A stretch of DNA of 64,000 nt, from NCBI RefSeq assembly GCF_024756275.1, contig NZ_JANUGQ010000027.1, positions 1 through 64,000 of the forward strand. Reading direction: 5' to 3'. Source of the DNA: Streptomyces pyxinae. GTDB taxonomy: Bacteria; Actinomycetota; Actinomycetes; Streptomycetales; Streptomycetaceae. Position numbers and translations under genes: made by a program. Under the pieces are notes generated by a model. It worked only from the letters and a program-made list of their open reading frames with translations. It did no database searches and was not told where the DNA came from. Of this stretch, positions 19,020 to 30,181 are shown in pieces (position 1 is the stretch's first letter; the number at the start of each line of letters is the position of its first letter).

Positions 19020-19265
19020 GTGGCACGCGTCGTAGTCGACGTCATGCTCAAGCCGGAGATCCTCGACCCGCAGGGACAGGCGGTGCAGCGCGCACTGCCC
19101 CGTCTCGGCTTCGAGGGGATCGCGGACGTCCGCCAGGGAAAGCGCTTCGAACTGGACGTGGAGGGGCCGGTCGACGACGCCGCCCTGGCCCGCATCCATG
19201 AGATGGCCGAAACCTTCCTCGCCAACACCGTCATCGAGGACTTCGTCGTGAAGGTGGAGTCGTGA
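19020..19265 (+). CDS. purS: Phosphoribosylformylglycinamidine synthase subunit PurS
   Basis: The small 81-aa subunit that bridges PurL and PurQ in the FGAM synthase complex. It reads ARVVVDVMLKPEILDPQGQAVQRALPRLGF, then DVRQGKRFELDVEG and the C-terminal AETFLANTVIEDFVV, all typical of PurS. I chose the GTG at 19020 because CGGGAG stands 5-6 nt upstream and homologues begin at this residue; a GTG two codons earlier is also in frame. The stop overlaps the purQ start by 4 bp. Confidence 0.95.
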   Translation: MARVVVDVMLKPEILDPQGQAVQRALPRLGFEGIADVRQGKRFELDVEGPVDDAALARIHEMAETFLANTVIEDFVVKVES

Positions 19266-19938
19266 CCGCTCGTATCGGAGTCGTCACCTTTCCCGGCACT
19301 CTGGACGACCGGGACGCGCTGCGCGCGGCCCGTATCGCGGGCGCCGAGCCGGTTTCGCTCTGGCACCGCGACAAGGATCTGCACCAGGTCGACGCCGTGG
19401 TTCTGGCGGGCGGTTTCAGCTACGGCGACTATCTGCGCGCCGGTGCCATCTCCCGGTTCTCGCCGGTGATGGAGACCATCATCGAGCAGGCGAGGTCCGG
19501 ACTTCCGGTTCTCGGCATCTGCAACGGCTTCCAGGTCCTCACCGAGGCGCATCTGCTGCCCGGCGCGATGCTGCGCAACGACCACCTGCACTTCGTCTGC
19601 CGCGACCAGAAGCTGCGGGTGGAGAACGCCACCACCGCCTGGACCGCCGACTACGAGGCCGGCCAGGAGATCTCCGTACCGCTGAAGAACATGGACGGCC
19701 GGTACGTGGCCGACGAGCGGGTGCTGGACGAGCTGGAGGCGGAGGGCCGGGTCGCGTTCCGGTACCTCGGTGGCAATCCCAACGGCTCGCTCCGTGACAT
19801 CGCGGGCATCACCAACGCCGCCGGCAATGTCGTCGGTCTGATGCCGCACCCGGAGCACGCGGTCGAGCCGCTGGTCGGCACCGGCCGCACCGACGGCCTC
19901 GGGTTCTTCACCTCGATCCTGAAGAAGTTGGTTTCCGC

Positions 19939-19942
<4 letters not shown>
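19262..19942 (+). CDS. purQ: Phosphoribosylformylglycinamidine synthase subunit PurQ (glutaminase)
   Basis: A class I glutamine amidotransferase of 226 aa that supplies ammonia to PurL. It starts ARIGVVTFPGTLDDRDA. The nucleophile cysteine is in LGICNGFQ, the glycine-rich oxyanion loop is GGFSYGDYLRAG, and the His/Glu pair is in GLMPHPEHA near the end. The start GTGA overlaps the purS stop, and its own stop overlaps purL by ATGA, so the three are translationally coupled. Confidence 0.97.
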
Positions 19943-22191
<2,249 letters not shown>

Positions 22192-22257
22192 GCCGCTGCC
22201 GGCCTGAGCCCGTACGAAGCCTGTACGGCGCTCCCGCCGTTGCCGGTCGTCGCCCGT

Positions 22258-22300
22258 GAGCCCCCGTCCGGCCCCTTCCCGGGGCCGGGCGGGGGCTTTC
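22258..22300 (+). terminator. Terminator of the purSQL operon
   Basis: An extended imperfect stem (AGCCCCCG ... CGGGGGCT with an inner CCGGCCCC/GGGGCCGG) about 70 bp after purL, followed by TTTCGT. Confidence 0.7.
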
Positions 22301-22327
22301 GTCTGCCCCAAGCCGTTGCCCATGTCT

Positions 22328-22347
22328 ACGAAATTACGTAATCTCGT
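22328..22347 (+). promoter_or_regulatory. 20-bp near-perfect palindromic operator over the -10 of the regulator gene
   Basis: ACGAAATTACGTAATCTCGT is palindromic except for one symmetric mismatch; its core ATTACGTAAT is perfect. It overlaps TAATCT, whose end is 7 nt before the regulator ATG, so bound protein would block RNA polymerase. Autoregulation is inferred from position. Confidence 0.6.
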
Positions 22348-22351
22348 CACC

Positions 22352-22939
22352 ATGGCATCGGAGGAACGGGAGCGGCTGAAGGAGCGGCTCACCGCACTCG
22401 AACGGCGGCTTGACGCCCTCGAAGGTTCCGGTTCCGCCTCCGGCCCCCTCTCCGCTCCCCGTCCCTCGCCGGACGGCCGGGGCCCCGAGTTCTGGGCGCT
22501 GAACGGTCTGAAGGAGCAGGTCGCGGCGGCGGGCGCGGAGGACGGCGCGGTGCTGTTCACCGGAGCCGTACGACTGCCCACCGGCGAGCGGTACGAATGG
22601 CAGGAGACCCGCCGCACGGCGGACGTCACCGAGGACCTGGTCCACGGCGGGAGCGCCGATGACGCCACCGGCCCGCCTGGGCCGCGGCGGACGGCCGAAG
22701 CGCTCGCCGCGCTCGGGCACCCGGTCCGCCTCCGGTTGCTCGGAGAGATCATCACCGGCCGCCGCACCGCCGCCGAGCTGGCCGGACTGGACGGCATGGG
22801 CACCACCGGCCAGATCTACCACCACCTGCGCCAGCTCACCGCCGCCGGCTGGCTGGTCGCCACCGGGCGCGGCCGGTACGAGGTCCCGGCGACCCGGGTG
22901 GTCCCGCTGCTGACGGTCCTGGCCGCCGCCGGGAGCTGA
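22352..22939 (+). CDS. ArsR-like winged-helix transcriptional regulator
   Basis: A 195-aa protein. An N-terminal coiled-coil-like segment (EERERLKERLTALERRLDALE) and a Pro/Ser-rich linker precede a winged-helix domain: AEALAALGHPVRLRLLGEIITGRRTAAELA...GTTGQIYHHLRQLTAAGWLVATGRGRYEVPATRVVPLLTVL. The helix-turn-helix resembles ArsR-type repressors but lacks the metal-binding ELCVCDL cysteines. The ATG at 22352 is preferred because an operator-overlapping -10 hexamer ends 7 nt upstream (leaderless). The M23 peptidase gene 68 bp downstream may be a regulated partner. Confidence 0.8.
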   Translation: MASEERERLKERLTALERRLDALEGSGSASGPLSAPRPSPDGRGPEFWALNGLKEQVAAAGAEDGAVLFTGAVRLPTGERYEWQETRRTADVTEDLVHGGSADDATGPPGPRRTAEALAALGHPVRLRLLGEIITGRRTAAELAGLDGMGTTGQIYHHLRQLTAAGWLVATGRGRYEVPATRVVPLLTVLAAAGS

Positions 22940-23006
22940 CACGGGCGGCCGGAACGGCCGGGGCGGGCCCGGACATCCCGCGCATCGACCTATCTGGAGG
23001 GCTCAC

Positions 23007-23999
23007 ATGAACATCAGCCAATTACGAAAATCCGTAACGGTTCTCAGCCGGCTCGGGCAGCTGGCCGTGGTGGCGGCCCTGATCGCCCGGTTCGGCTTTG
23101 ACGCCCCGGTGTGGTGGGTGCTCCCGCCCGTCCTGCTGTGCTGCCTGGTGCCGTACGCCTTCCGCCGGCTCGAACGGTCGGCCGGGCCCGCGCGCCCGCC
23201 CGTCGAGGTGGCGCCGCCGGTGACCGACCGCTGGCTGGCGCTCAACAGCCCGGCCGACAAGGTGCCGAGCCATGGCACGTACGGCCACGCCCAGAGCCAC
23301 GCCATCGACATCGTGGCCGAACCGGACGAGGGCGCCCGGCCGCCGTTCCGGCCCCTCTGGCCGGTCGCCCGCCGCAACCGGGACTTCCCGGGCTTCGAGG
23401 CGCTGGTGTACGCGGTGGCGGACGGCACGGTGATCCACGCGGCCGACCGGCAGCGCGACCATCTGAGCCGCAACTCCGGCCCGGCGATGGCCTACTTGGC
23501 GCTGATCGAGGCGGCGGTACGGAGCCTCGGCGGCTGGCGCGGCCTCTTCGGCAACCATGTGGTGCTGAAGCTGGACGGGAGCGCGGACGGCTCGGACGAA
23601 TCGGACGGCACGGGCGGCACGGGCGGTACGTACGCCGCCTACGCCCATCTGCGGCGCGGCTCGCTGCGGGTGCGGCCGGGGGACCGGGTGGTGGCCGGGC
23701 AGCTCATCGCGGAGTGCGGCAACTCGGGCAACTCCACCGAGCCGCATGTCCACTTCCAGCTGATGGACGGCCCCGACCCGGAGGCCGCCCGGGGCGTGCC
23801 CTTCAGCTGGCGCGGCATCGGCGTCCCGGGCGGGAACACGACCTTCATCGCCGCCCCGCCGGCCAAGGAGGCTCCTGCCGAGGGGCCGGCCGCCGAGGAG
23901 GCCCCTGCCGAGGGCTCGGCCACTGGAAGTCCGGCCGCCGGCGGCCCCTCGGCCGGAAGTCCGGTCGCAGGGGGGCCGCCGGCCGGGCGCACCGGCTAG
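23007..23999 (+). CDS. Membrane-anchored M23 family metallopeptidase
   Basis: A 330-aa protein with two close N-terminal hydrophobic segments (LAVVAALIARFGFDAPVWWVLPPVLLCCLVPYAF) and a lysostaphin-like domain. Zinc ligands are visible in HAQSHAIDIV (HxxxD) and HVHF, with TYAAYAHLRRGS and GDRVVAGQLIAECGNSGNSTEPHVHFQL as the usual surrounding strands. The insert between the first and second motifs is longer than usual. It ends in Pro/Ala/Glu/Gly repeats. Likely a peptidoglycan endopeptidase or a regulator of one. The ribosome-binding site is GGAGGG. A TTACG-N6-CGTAA motif lies within its first codons. Confidence 0.82.
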   Translation: MNISQLRKSVTVLSRLGQLAVVAALIARFGFDAPVWWVLPPVLLCCLVPYAFRRLERSAGPARPPVEVAPPVTDRWLALNSPADKVPSHGTYGHAQSHAIDIVAEPDEGARPPFRPLWPVARRNRDFPGFEALVYAVADGTVIHAADRQRDHLSRNSGPAMAYLALIEAAVRSLGGWRGLFGNHVVLKLDGSADGSDESDGTGGTGGTYAAYAHLRRGSLRVRPGDRVVAGQLIAECGNSGNSTEPHVHFQLMDGPDPEAARGVPFSWRGIGVPGGNTTFIAAPPAKEAPAEGPAAEEAPAEGSATGSPAAGGPSAGSPVAGGPPAGRTG

Positions 24000-24009
24000 T
24001 CTCGGGCGC

Positions 24010-24801
24010 ATGCCCCCGGCCAGGAAGCGCGCCCGCAGTTACGACCCCGCCAAGACCCGCGCCGCCGTGCGCGCCCAGTTCGACCACGTCCGCGCGGCCG
24101 TTCTGGGGCTCACCCCGGAACAGCTCGCCGCGCCCACCCGGCTGGGTGACTGGACGGTCCGGGAGCTGGCCGCGCATCTGGCCCTCGGCTACGGCTCGGT
24201 GCCCCGGGCCCTCGCCGAGCCGGAGCCGGCCACCCGGGAACTGGAGCTGGTGGAGTGGCCGTTCGCCACCGCCCCGCAGGCCGGCGGGGTGGACGAGGCG
24301 GCACGCACGGCGGCGGCCGGCGCCGATCTGCCCGGGCTGTACGCGGAGGTGGCGGCGGACCTGGACGCGGTGCTGCCGGACGCCCCGGACGACCGGGTGG
24401 TGGCCATGCGCGCCGGGACGATGCGGCTGGGCGACGCGATGGTCACCCGGGCCGTCGAGCTGATCGTGCACACCGACGACCTCAACGCCGCGACCGGCCT
24501 GGCGGTGCCGTACGACCGCGCGGCGCTCGGGGCCTGTGTACGGCTGCTGGCGGACGCGCTGGCGGTGAAGGCCCCGGGCGGCTCGGTGGAGGTGCGGGTG
24601 CCGCCGTACGCGGTGGTGCAGTGCGTCCCGGGCCCCCGGCACACCCGGGGCACCCCGCCCAATGTGGTGGAGACCGACCCGCTGACCTGGCTCCGGCTCG
24701 CCACCGGCCGGGCGCGGTGGGCGGACGAGGTGGCCGCCGCCCGGGTCCGCGCCGGCGGCGAGCGGGCCGACCTCGCCGCCCTGCTCCCGGTCATGAGCTG
24801 A
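24010..24801 (+). CDS. Mycothiol-dependent maleylpyruvate isomerase family protein
   Basis: A 263-aa cytoplasmic protein. The N-terminal DinB-like four-helix domain (VRAQFDHVRAAVLGLTPEQLAAPTRLGDWTVRELAAHLALGYG) has the DWxVRDLxAHL-type metal/mycothiol site, and VELIVHTDDLNAATG gives the second His/Asp cluster. The C-terminal 90 residues look like the sterol-carrier-like SCP2 domain often fused to this family. It probably uses mycothiol as cofactor; the substrate is unknown. The start follows a TAGTCT hexamer by 7 nt, so the message is probably leaderless, only 10 bp after the peptidase stop. Confidence 0.8.
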   Translation: MPPARKRARSYDPAKTRAAVRAQFDHVRAAVLGLTPEQLAAPTRLGDWTVRELAAHLALGYGSVPRALAEPEPATRELELVEWPFATAPQAGGVDEAARTAAAGADLPGLYAEVAADLDAVLPDAPDDRVVAMRAGTMRLGDAMVTRAVELIVHTDDLNAATGLAVPYDRAALGACVRLLADALAVKAPGGSVEVRVPPYAVVQCVPGPRHTRGTPPNVVETDPLTWLRLATGRARWADEVAAARVRAGGERADLAALLPVMS

Positions 24802-24867
24802 CCCGTACGGGCATGCGGAGCCCGGCACCCGGGGGAACCGGATCGTCCCCGAGCCCGTCGAAGCGGC

Positions 24868-25740
24868 ATGCAGACGACGACGCGCACTCAGCTGGCAGCG
24901 GCCACCACCCTGGCGGCCTCCCTTCTCGTCCTCACCGCCTGCGGCACGGAGGCGACGCCCGGCGGAGGGGGCGGCCGTACGGTCGCCGCCGACCCCGAGG
25001 TCGCCGGCGTCCACTGGTCCGTCGAGAGCGTCACCGCGGACGGCCGGAAGACCACCGTGCCGCCGGGGGCGTATCTGCGGATCGACCCGAAGACCGACCG
25101 CGCCGAGGGCGATCTCGGCTGCAACCGGTTCAGCGCCGGGGCGACCGTCAAGGGCGACACCGTCACCCTCAGCAAGCCGACCTCCACACTGTTGAGCTGT
25201 ACGAGCCCGGACGGGAAGCGGGGAGAGGCCGAACAGGCGCTGCGCACGGTGCTCAACGGTCCGCTCACCGCCCGGGTCGCGGCCGGAAAGCTCACCCTGA
25301 CCGGCAAGGGCGGCGACACGGTCCGGCTGTTCGACGCGCCCCCGGCGAAGCTGGTCGGCCCCACCTGGGAGATCACGAGCCGCTATCCGGGGACGCCCGC
25401 CCCGGGCAAGGCGAAGCTGGTCTTCGGCAAGGACGGCACGGTACGCGGCACCCTCGGCTGCAACCGGTTCAGCGCCACCTTCACGACCCCGGAGCCGGCC
25501 ACGAAGGCGGCCCCGGAGCCATCCGGCGGGACCACGGAAGGGGCGCTCGTGATCACCCGGCCCGTCACCACCCGGATGCTCTGCCAGGGCGCGGCGGGCG
25601 AGACCGAGAAGGAACTGCTGAAGGTGCTGAAGGGCGGGCTCAGCTACCGGATCGACCACCGGAAGCTGGTGCTCCGGACCTCGGGCGACTCCGCCCCCGG
25701 CGGCAACGCGGGCCTCACCGCGTACCCGGTCGGCGGCTGA
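24868..25740 (+). CDS. Lipoprotein with two META (HslJ-like) domains
   Basis: A 290-aa secreted lipoprotein. The signal peptide ends in the lipobox LTAC with Cys25. Two copies of the META domain follow (about 45-150 and 165-275), each with a WxxxS strand and GxLGCNRFSA motif (EGDLGCNRFSAGATV and RGTLGCNRFSATF), and a cysteine late in each repeat (LLSCTS, RMLCQG). META proteins such as HslJ are linked to stress or novobiocin resistance in other bacteria; a cell-surface stress role here is inference. Confidence 0.88.
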   Translation: MQTTTRTQLAAATTLAASLLVLTACGTEATPGGGGGRTVAADPEVAGVHWSVESVTADGRKTTVPPGAYLRIDPKTDRAEGDLGCNRFSAGATVKGDTVTLSKPTSTLLSCTSPDGKRGEAEQALRTVLNGPLTARVAAGKLTLTGKGGDTVRLFDAPPAKLVGPTWEITSRYPGTPAPGKAKLVFGKDGTVRGTLGCNRFSATFTTPEPATKAAPEPSGGTTEGALVITRPVTTRMLCQGAAGETEKELLKVLKGGLSYRIDHRKLVLRTSGDSAPGGNAGLTAYPVGG

Positions 25741-26239
25741 CCCGGCGGCCCCGGCGGGCACACCCGGGCGCGCACCCGAATCGTCCGCGGAGCGAGCCCG
25801 GACCGTCCCCGGGCGGGTCCGCGAGGCCCCGGACCGTCCCGGAGCCGGCCCGTGAGGCCCCGGACCGTGCCCGGAGCCGGCCTGGAAGGCCCTCGGAGGC
25901 GTACCCGGCCCCGGAGGCGTACACGGCAGACGTACCCGGAATGAGCCATTCTCGGCCCGGTCCCGGTCCCGGCTGCCCGCAGAAGCCGGGGCCCGGCCCG
26001 GCGACCGGCTCCCGACGGCAGAGGAAGGCCGGATCGGGGCCGGATCGGGGCGAGGCCGGGGCAGGATTCGGGCCGGTTCACTGCGAGGTCCGTCACACCC
26101 GTGGCCGCCCGGCGGCCGGAGCAAGCTCCCTGGTCAGCGCGGTGGCCATGACCGACCGTGAGGGCGGGTGTCCGGAACGGGCGGCTCCAGGGGCGCGTCC
26201 CGGGGCCGTCCCCAATTCGGACCAGTGGTCGATCTCGCC
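25741..26239 (+). repeat. Intergenic repeats upstream of purF
   Basis: In 25790-25935 there are three to four imperfect copies of an about 30-bp unit (GAGGCCCCGGACCGTCCC / GGAGCCGGCC), then two copies of GGAGGCGTACNCGG. The rest, up to the purF promoter, shows no convincing gene on either strand. Confidence 0.5.
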
Positions 26240-26245
26240 TACACT
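26240..26245 (+). promoter_or_regulatory. Candidate -10 element of purF
   Basis: TACACT ends 7 nt before the GTG start, placing the transcription start at or next to the start codon. This is the same geometry as at purD and dnaX. No strong -35 hexamer is visible. Confidence 0.45.
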
Positions 26246-26252
26246 CGGTGCC

Positions 26253-27779
26253 GTGCCACGTGGTGACGGTCGACTCAATCACGATCTGCTTCCCGGCGAG
26301 AAGGGCCCCCAGGACGCTTGTGGCGTCTTCGGCGTCTGGGCCCCGGGCGAAGAGGTCGCAAAGCTCACGTACTTCGGTCTCTACGCTCTCCAGCACCGGG
26401 GCCAGGAATCCGCGGGAATCGCGGTCAGCAACGGCTCCCAGATCCTCGTCTTCAAGGACATGGGCCTGGTCTCCCAGGTCTTCGACGAGACATCCCTCAG
26501 CTCCCTCCGCGGCCATATCGCGGTCGGTCACGCGCGCTACTCCACCACCGGCGCCTCGGTGTGGGAGAACGCCCAGCCGACGTTCCGGGCCACCGCCAAC
26601 GGCTCCATCGCGCTCGGCCACAACGGCAACCTGGTGAACACCGCCCGGCTCGCCGAGATGGTCGCGGACCTCCCCCAGGAGAACGGCCGGTCCGCCCGGG
26701 TCGCGGCCACCAACGACACCGACCTGGTCACCGCCCTGCTGGCGGGCCAGGTGGACGAGGACGGCAAGCCGCTCACCGTCGAGGAGGCGGCCGCCAAGGT
26801 GCTGCCCGACGTCCGGGGCGCCTTCTCCCTCGTCTTCATGGACGAACACACCCTCTACGCCGCCCGCGACCCGCAGGGCATCCGCCCGCTGGTCCTGGGC
26901 CGCCTGGAGCGCGGCTGGGTGGTGGCCTCCGAGACCGCCGCCCTCGACATCTGCGGCGCCAGCGTGGTCCGCGAGGTCGAGCCGGGCGAGATGATCGCCA
27001 TCGACGAGAACGGCATCCGCACCTCGCGGTTCGCGGAAGCGAAGCCCAAGGGCTGTGTCTTCGAGTACGTCTACCTGGCGCGCCCGGACACCGACATCGC
27101 GGGCCGGAACGTCTACCTCTCCCGGGTCGAGATGGGCCGCAAGCTGGCCCGCGAGGCGCCTGCCGACGCCGATCTGGTGATAGCGACCCCGGAGTCCGGC
27201 ACCCCCGCCGCCATCGGCTACGCGGAGGCGAGCGGCATCCCGTTCGGCGCCGGCCTGGTGAAGAACGCCTATGTGGGCCGGACCTTCATCCAGCCCTCCC
27301 AGACCATCCGCCAGCTCGGTATCCGGCTGAAGCTGAACCCGCTGAAGGAGGTCATCCGGGGCAAGCGGCTGGTGGTCGTGGACGACTCCATCGTCCGGGG
27401 CAACACCCAGCGCGCGCTGGTCCGGATGCTCCGCGAGGCGGGCGCGGCCGAGGTCCACATCCGGATCTCCTCCCCGCCGGTGAAGTGGCCGTGCTTCTTC
27501 GGCATCGACTTCGCCACCCGCGCCGAGCTGATCGCCAACGGCATGTCGGTCGAGGAGATCGGCCGGTCGCTGGGTGCGGACTCGCTGTCGTACATCTCCA
27601 TCGACGGCATGATCGAGGCCACCACCATCGACAAGCCGAAGCTCTGCCGGGCCTGCTTCGACGGGGAGTACCCGATGGAGCTTCCCGACCCCGAGCTGCT
27701 CGGCAAGCAGCTGCTGGAGACGGAGCTGGCCGCCGGACCGGCCGCCACCGCGGCGGCGGACGCGCTCCGCAGGCCGTGA
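26253..27779 (+). CDS. purF: Amidophosphoribosyltransferase
   Basis: Catalyses the first committed step of purine synthesis, PRPP plus glutamine to phosphoribosylamine. The 508-aa product has a short propeptide and then Cys as nucleophile (GPQDACGVFGVWAPG). The class II glutaminase motifs YALQHRGQESAG, HARYSTTG and GHNGNL follow. The phosphoribosyltransferase half has the PRPP loop VVVDDSIVRGNTQRALV. CFFGID and a CRACFDG segment near the end match cysteines that hold a 4Fe-4S cluster in the Bacillus-type enzyme. The start is GTG; the frame is open far upstream but unrelated. Confidence 0.97.
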   Translation: MPRGDGRLNHDLLPGEKGPQDACGVFGVWAPGEEVAKLTYFGLYALQHRGQESAGIAVSNGSQILVFKDMGLVSQVFDETSLSSLRGHIAVGHARYSTTGASVWENAQPTFRATANGSIALGHNGNLVNTARLAEMVADLPQENGRSARVAATNDTDLVTALLAGQVDEDGKPLTVEEAAAKVLPDVRGAFSLVFMDEHTLYAARDPQGIRPLVLGRLERGWVVASETAALDICGASVVREVEPGEMIAIDENGIRTSRFAEAKPKGCVFEYVYLARPDTDIAGRNVYLSRVEMGRKLAREAPADADLVIATPESGTPAAIGYAEASGIPFGAGLVKNAYVGRTFIQPSQTIRQLGIRLKLNPLKEVIRGKRLVVVDDSIVRGNTQRALVRMLREAGAAEVHIRISSPPVKWPCFFGIDFATRAELIANGMSVEEIGRSLGADSLSYISIDGMIEATTIDKPKLCRACFDGEYPMELPDPELLGKQLLETELAAGPAATAAADALRRP

Positions 27780-28000
27780 GCCCGCGGCCGGTGACGCCCG
27801 TCTCGCCGGTGCCGTCCCCGGACGGCCCCCGAGACGGTTCACCGGCCGCCCGCCCGGACCGTTCCCGGCCGTCGCCCGGCGATCTCCTCGTCCCCGCCGG
27901 CCGCCCCCAGACTCACCGTCCCCACCACCCCTACCATCCCCAGCACCCGCCGTACGGCTCCCCGTACGCATCGCCGCACGACAGGAAAGTTCTCTCCGCC

Positions 28001-29089
28001 ATGTCAGAGACCTCCGGGGCCCCCGAGACCCCTGGTGCCAGCTACGCGAGCGCGGGCGTCGACATCGAAGCGGGCGACCGCGCCGTCGAGCTGATGAAGG
28101 AGTGGGTCGGCAAGGCCCGGCGTCCCGAGGTGCTCGGCGGCATCGGCGGCTTCGCCGGGCTGTTCGACGCCTCCGCCCTCAAGCGCTTCGAGCGCCCGCT
28201 GCTCGCCTCCGCCACCGACGGTGTCGGCACCAAGGTGGACATCGCCCGCCGGATGGGTGTGTACGACACCATCGGCCACGACCTGGTCGCCATGGTCATG
28301 GACGACATCGTGGTCTGCGGCGCCGAGCCGCTGTTCATGACCGACTACATCTGCGTCGGCAAGGTCCACCCCGAGCGGGTCGCGGCGATCGTCAAGGGCA
28401 TCGCCGAGGGCTGTGTGCTGGCCGGCTGCGCGCTGATCGGCGGCGAGACCGCCGAGCACCCGGGGCTGCTCGGCCCGGACGACTTCGACGTCGCCGGCGC
28501 CGGCACGGGCGCGGTGGAGGCCGACCGTCTGCTGGGTGCCGATCGCATCCGTACGGGTGACGCGGTCATCGCGATGGCCTCCTCGGGTCTTCACTCCAAC
28601 GGGTACTCGCTGGTCCGCCATGTCCTCTTCGACCGGGCCGGGATGACGCTCGACCAGCGGGTCGGGGAGCTGGGCCGGACCCTGGGCGAGGAACTGCTGG
28701 AGCCCACCCGGATCTACTCGCTCGACTGTCTGGCGCTCACCCGGACGAGTGAGGTGCACGCGTTCAGCCACATCACCGGCGGCGGACTGGCGGCCAATCT
28801 GGCCCGGGTGATCCCGGACGGGCTGCACGCCACGATCGACCGGTCCACCTGGGCCCCGGGCGCCATTTTCGACCTGGTCGGTTCGGCCGGACAGGTGGAG
28901 CTGCTCGAACTGGAGCGGACCCTCAACATGGGCGTCGGCATGATGGCGATCGTTCCTGCCGAGTCGGTCGAGGTGGCGCTGACCACCCTGGCCGACCGGG
29001 GTGTCGACGCCTGGGTGGCGGGTGAGATCACCGAGCGGACCGACCGGCACACCACCGGGGCCACCCTGGTCGACGGCTACGCCCGGTAG
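28001..29089 (+). CDS. purM: Phosphoribosylformylglycinamidine cyclo-ligase (AIR synthetase)
   Basis: A 362-aa enzyme that closes the imidazole ring to give AIR. Visible motifs are YASAGVDIEAGDRAVELMK, LLASATDGVGTKVDIAR, DLVAMVMDDIVVCGAEPLFMTDYI, GCALIGGETAEHPG and SSGLHSNGYSLVR, in the expected order for the PurM/ThiL fold. It lies 220 bp after purF, so it may have its own promoter. A convergent terminator follows at 29320. Confidence 0.97.
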   Translation: MSETSGAPETPGASYASAGVDIEAGDRAVELMKEWVGKARRPEVLGGIGGFAGLFDASALKRFERPLLASATDGVGTKVDIARRMGVYDTIGHDLVAMVMDDIVVCGAEPLFMTDYICVGKVHPERVAAIVKGIAEGCVLAGCALIGGETAEHPGLLGPDDFDVAGAGTGAVEADRLLGADRIRTGDAVIAMASSGLHSNGYSLVRHVLFDRAGMTLDQRVGELGRTLGEELLEPTRIYSLDCLALTRTSEVHAFSHITGGGLAANLARVIPDGLHATIDRSTWAPGAIFDLVGSAGQVELLELERTLNMGVGMMAIVPAESVEVALTTLADRGVDAWVAGEITERTDRHTTGATLVDGYAR

Positions 29090-29319
29090 TCGTCCGGAAC
29101 CATGCGGCCGGTGTCGCCGTCCTCCGTCCCCGCGCCGGGCCCGTCCCCCGCGCGGGGGCGGCGCCCGGGCCGGGCGCCGCCCCCGCGCGATCCGGGCACC
29201 CCGGAGAGCGCGGCCGGCCCCGAGATCACAAACGCCTCGGGGATCACGGGGATCACGGAGAGCCCGGAGATCACACACGTCTCGGAGATCGCGGGCGACC
29301 CGGTCGCGGACAGCACAGA

Positions 29320-29350
29320 ACCCGGTCCGGGGGCTGGCCCCGGACCGGGT
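29320..29350. terminator. Bidirectional terminator between purM and the DUF3073 gene
   Basis: A 13-bp perfect stem (ACCCGGTCCGGGG / CCCCGGACCGGGT) around a short loop lies between the convergent genes. The rest of 29090-29444 holds only ATCACGGAGA-type short repeats. Confidence 0.7.
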
Positions 29351-29444
29351 GGGTGTCGATCAATGGCGACCGGTGGACGACGGACGGTCGTCGAGCGGAC
29401 GGCTCATGTTCCTGACCAGGAAAGAGAGGCGCCGCACCAGTGCG

Positions 29445-29696
29445 TCAAGCGCCGCGACGCTGCTGCGACGACGAACCGGAACCCTCGTCCTCGTCATCGT
29501 CGTCGTTGTAAAGATCCGCGTACTGTGCGTACGGGTCGTCCTCTTCGTCGTCCTCGAACGGTTCGCCGTTCGGAGGCTGACTCGAAGTCGATGCGCCCAG
29601 CTCACTGGCCAGACGCGACAGATCAGTTCCGCCGGTGCTGTACTTCAGCTGGCGGGCGACCTTCGTCTGCTTGGCCTTTGCCCGGCCGCGCCCCAT
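29445..29696 (-). CDS. DUF3073 small acidic-tailed protein
   Basis: An 83-aa protein that starts GRGRAKAKQTKVARQLKYSTGGTDLSRLASEL, the conserved basic block of the DUF3073 family, and continues into a very acidic segment (DDEEDDPYAQYADLYNDDDDEDEG). The ribosome-binding site GAGGGGG lies about 8 nt before the ATG. The basic-then-acidic charge pattern hints at nucleic-acid or ribosome association, but no function is known to me. It is conserved in actinobacteria next to purM. Confidence 0.88.
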   Translation of the reverse strand: MGRGRAKAKQTKVARQLKYSTGGTDLSRLASELGASTSSQPPNGEPFEDDEEDDPYAQYADLYNDDDDEDEGSGSSSQQRRGA

Positions 29697-30181
29697 GGCT
29701 CGACCCCCTCGGTGACGGGGCTCGACGGCCCCAGAGTCTTGACACGCGTTCATGATGCGGAGCGGGCTCCCCGTGGAGAGACCGGCCCGCAGGGCTTCAA
29801 CGGTACCTGCTTCCGCAGCCATACGGTACGCCGCCCGCATGACGCGCCCCGGAGCAGGACCGACGAGGCGCCCCGTCCTCGCTGGTCAGCTGCGATTTTA
29901 ACCTCTTCCGCACGGCGACCCGCCGACCGGCGTGAGTCTTCTCTCGCCGGTACCCCGCCGAACGTGCCGGATCCCGCGGTCCGCCGCCGGGTCCGCCCGG
30001 TTCCCCGGGGCGGGCGCACCCGGCCGGTGATCGCAAGACCGCCGCCCGTCGCGCCGCAAGGAACGCGACAACCTGACACTTGCCCCGGGTTCGGCGCGGG
30101 AACGTTCCCGCGCCGAACCCGGGTGACCCTCCCGGGCACACTCGGCCGGCGGATCGATCAGCGGATCGGTCGGCGGATCGG
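29697..30181. other. Intergenic region upstream of the DUF3073 gene and downstream of vdh
   Basis: No gene is supported in these 485 bases. The region contains the 40-bp palindrome at 30084-30123 and a triplicated 12-bp unit (CAGCGGATCGGT theme, 30150-30186) that runs into the vdh stop codon. The DUF3073 promoter must lie here but I cannot place it. Confidence 0.5.
30084..30123 (-). terminator. Perfect 40-bp loopless palindrome, probable vdh terminator
   Basis: Arms 30084-30103 and 30104-30123 are exact reverse complements with no spacer; the centre is AACGTT. It starts about 60 bp beyond the vdh stop, so a terminator is the simplest reading. An RNA would still need to open a few central bases to form a loop. 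Confidence 0.6.
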
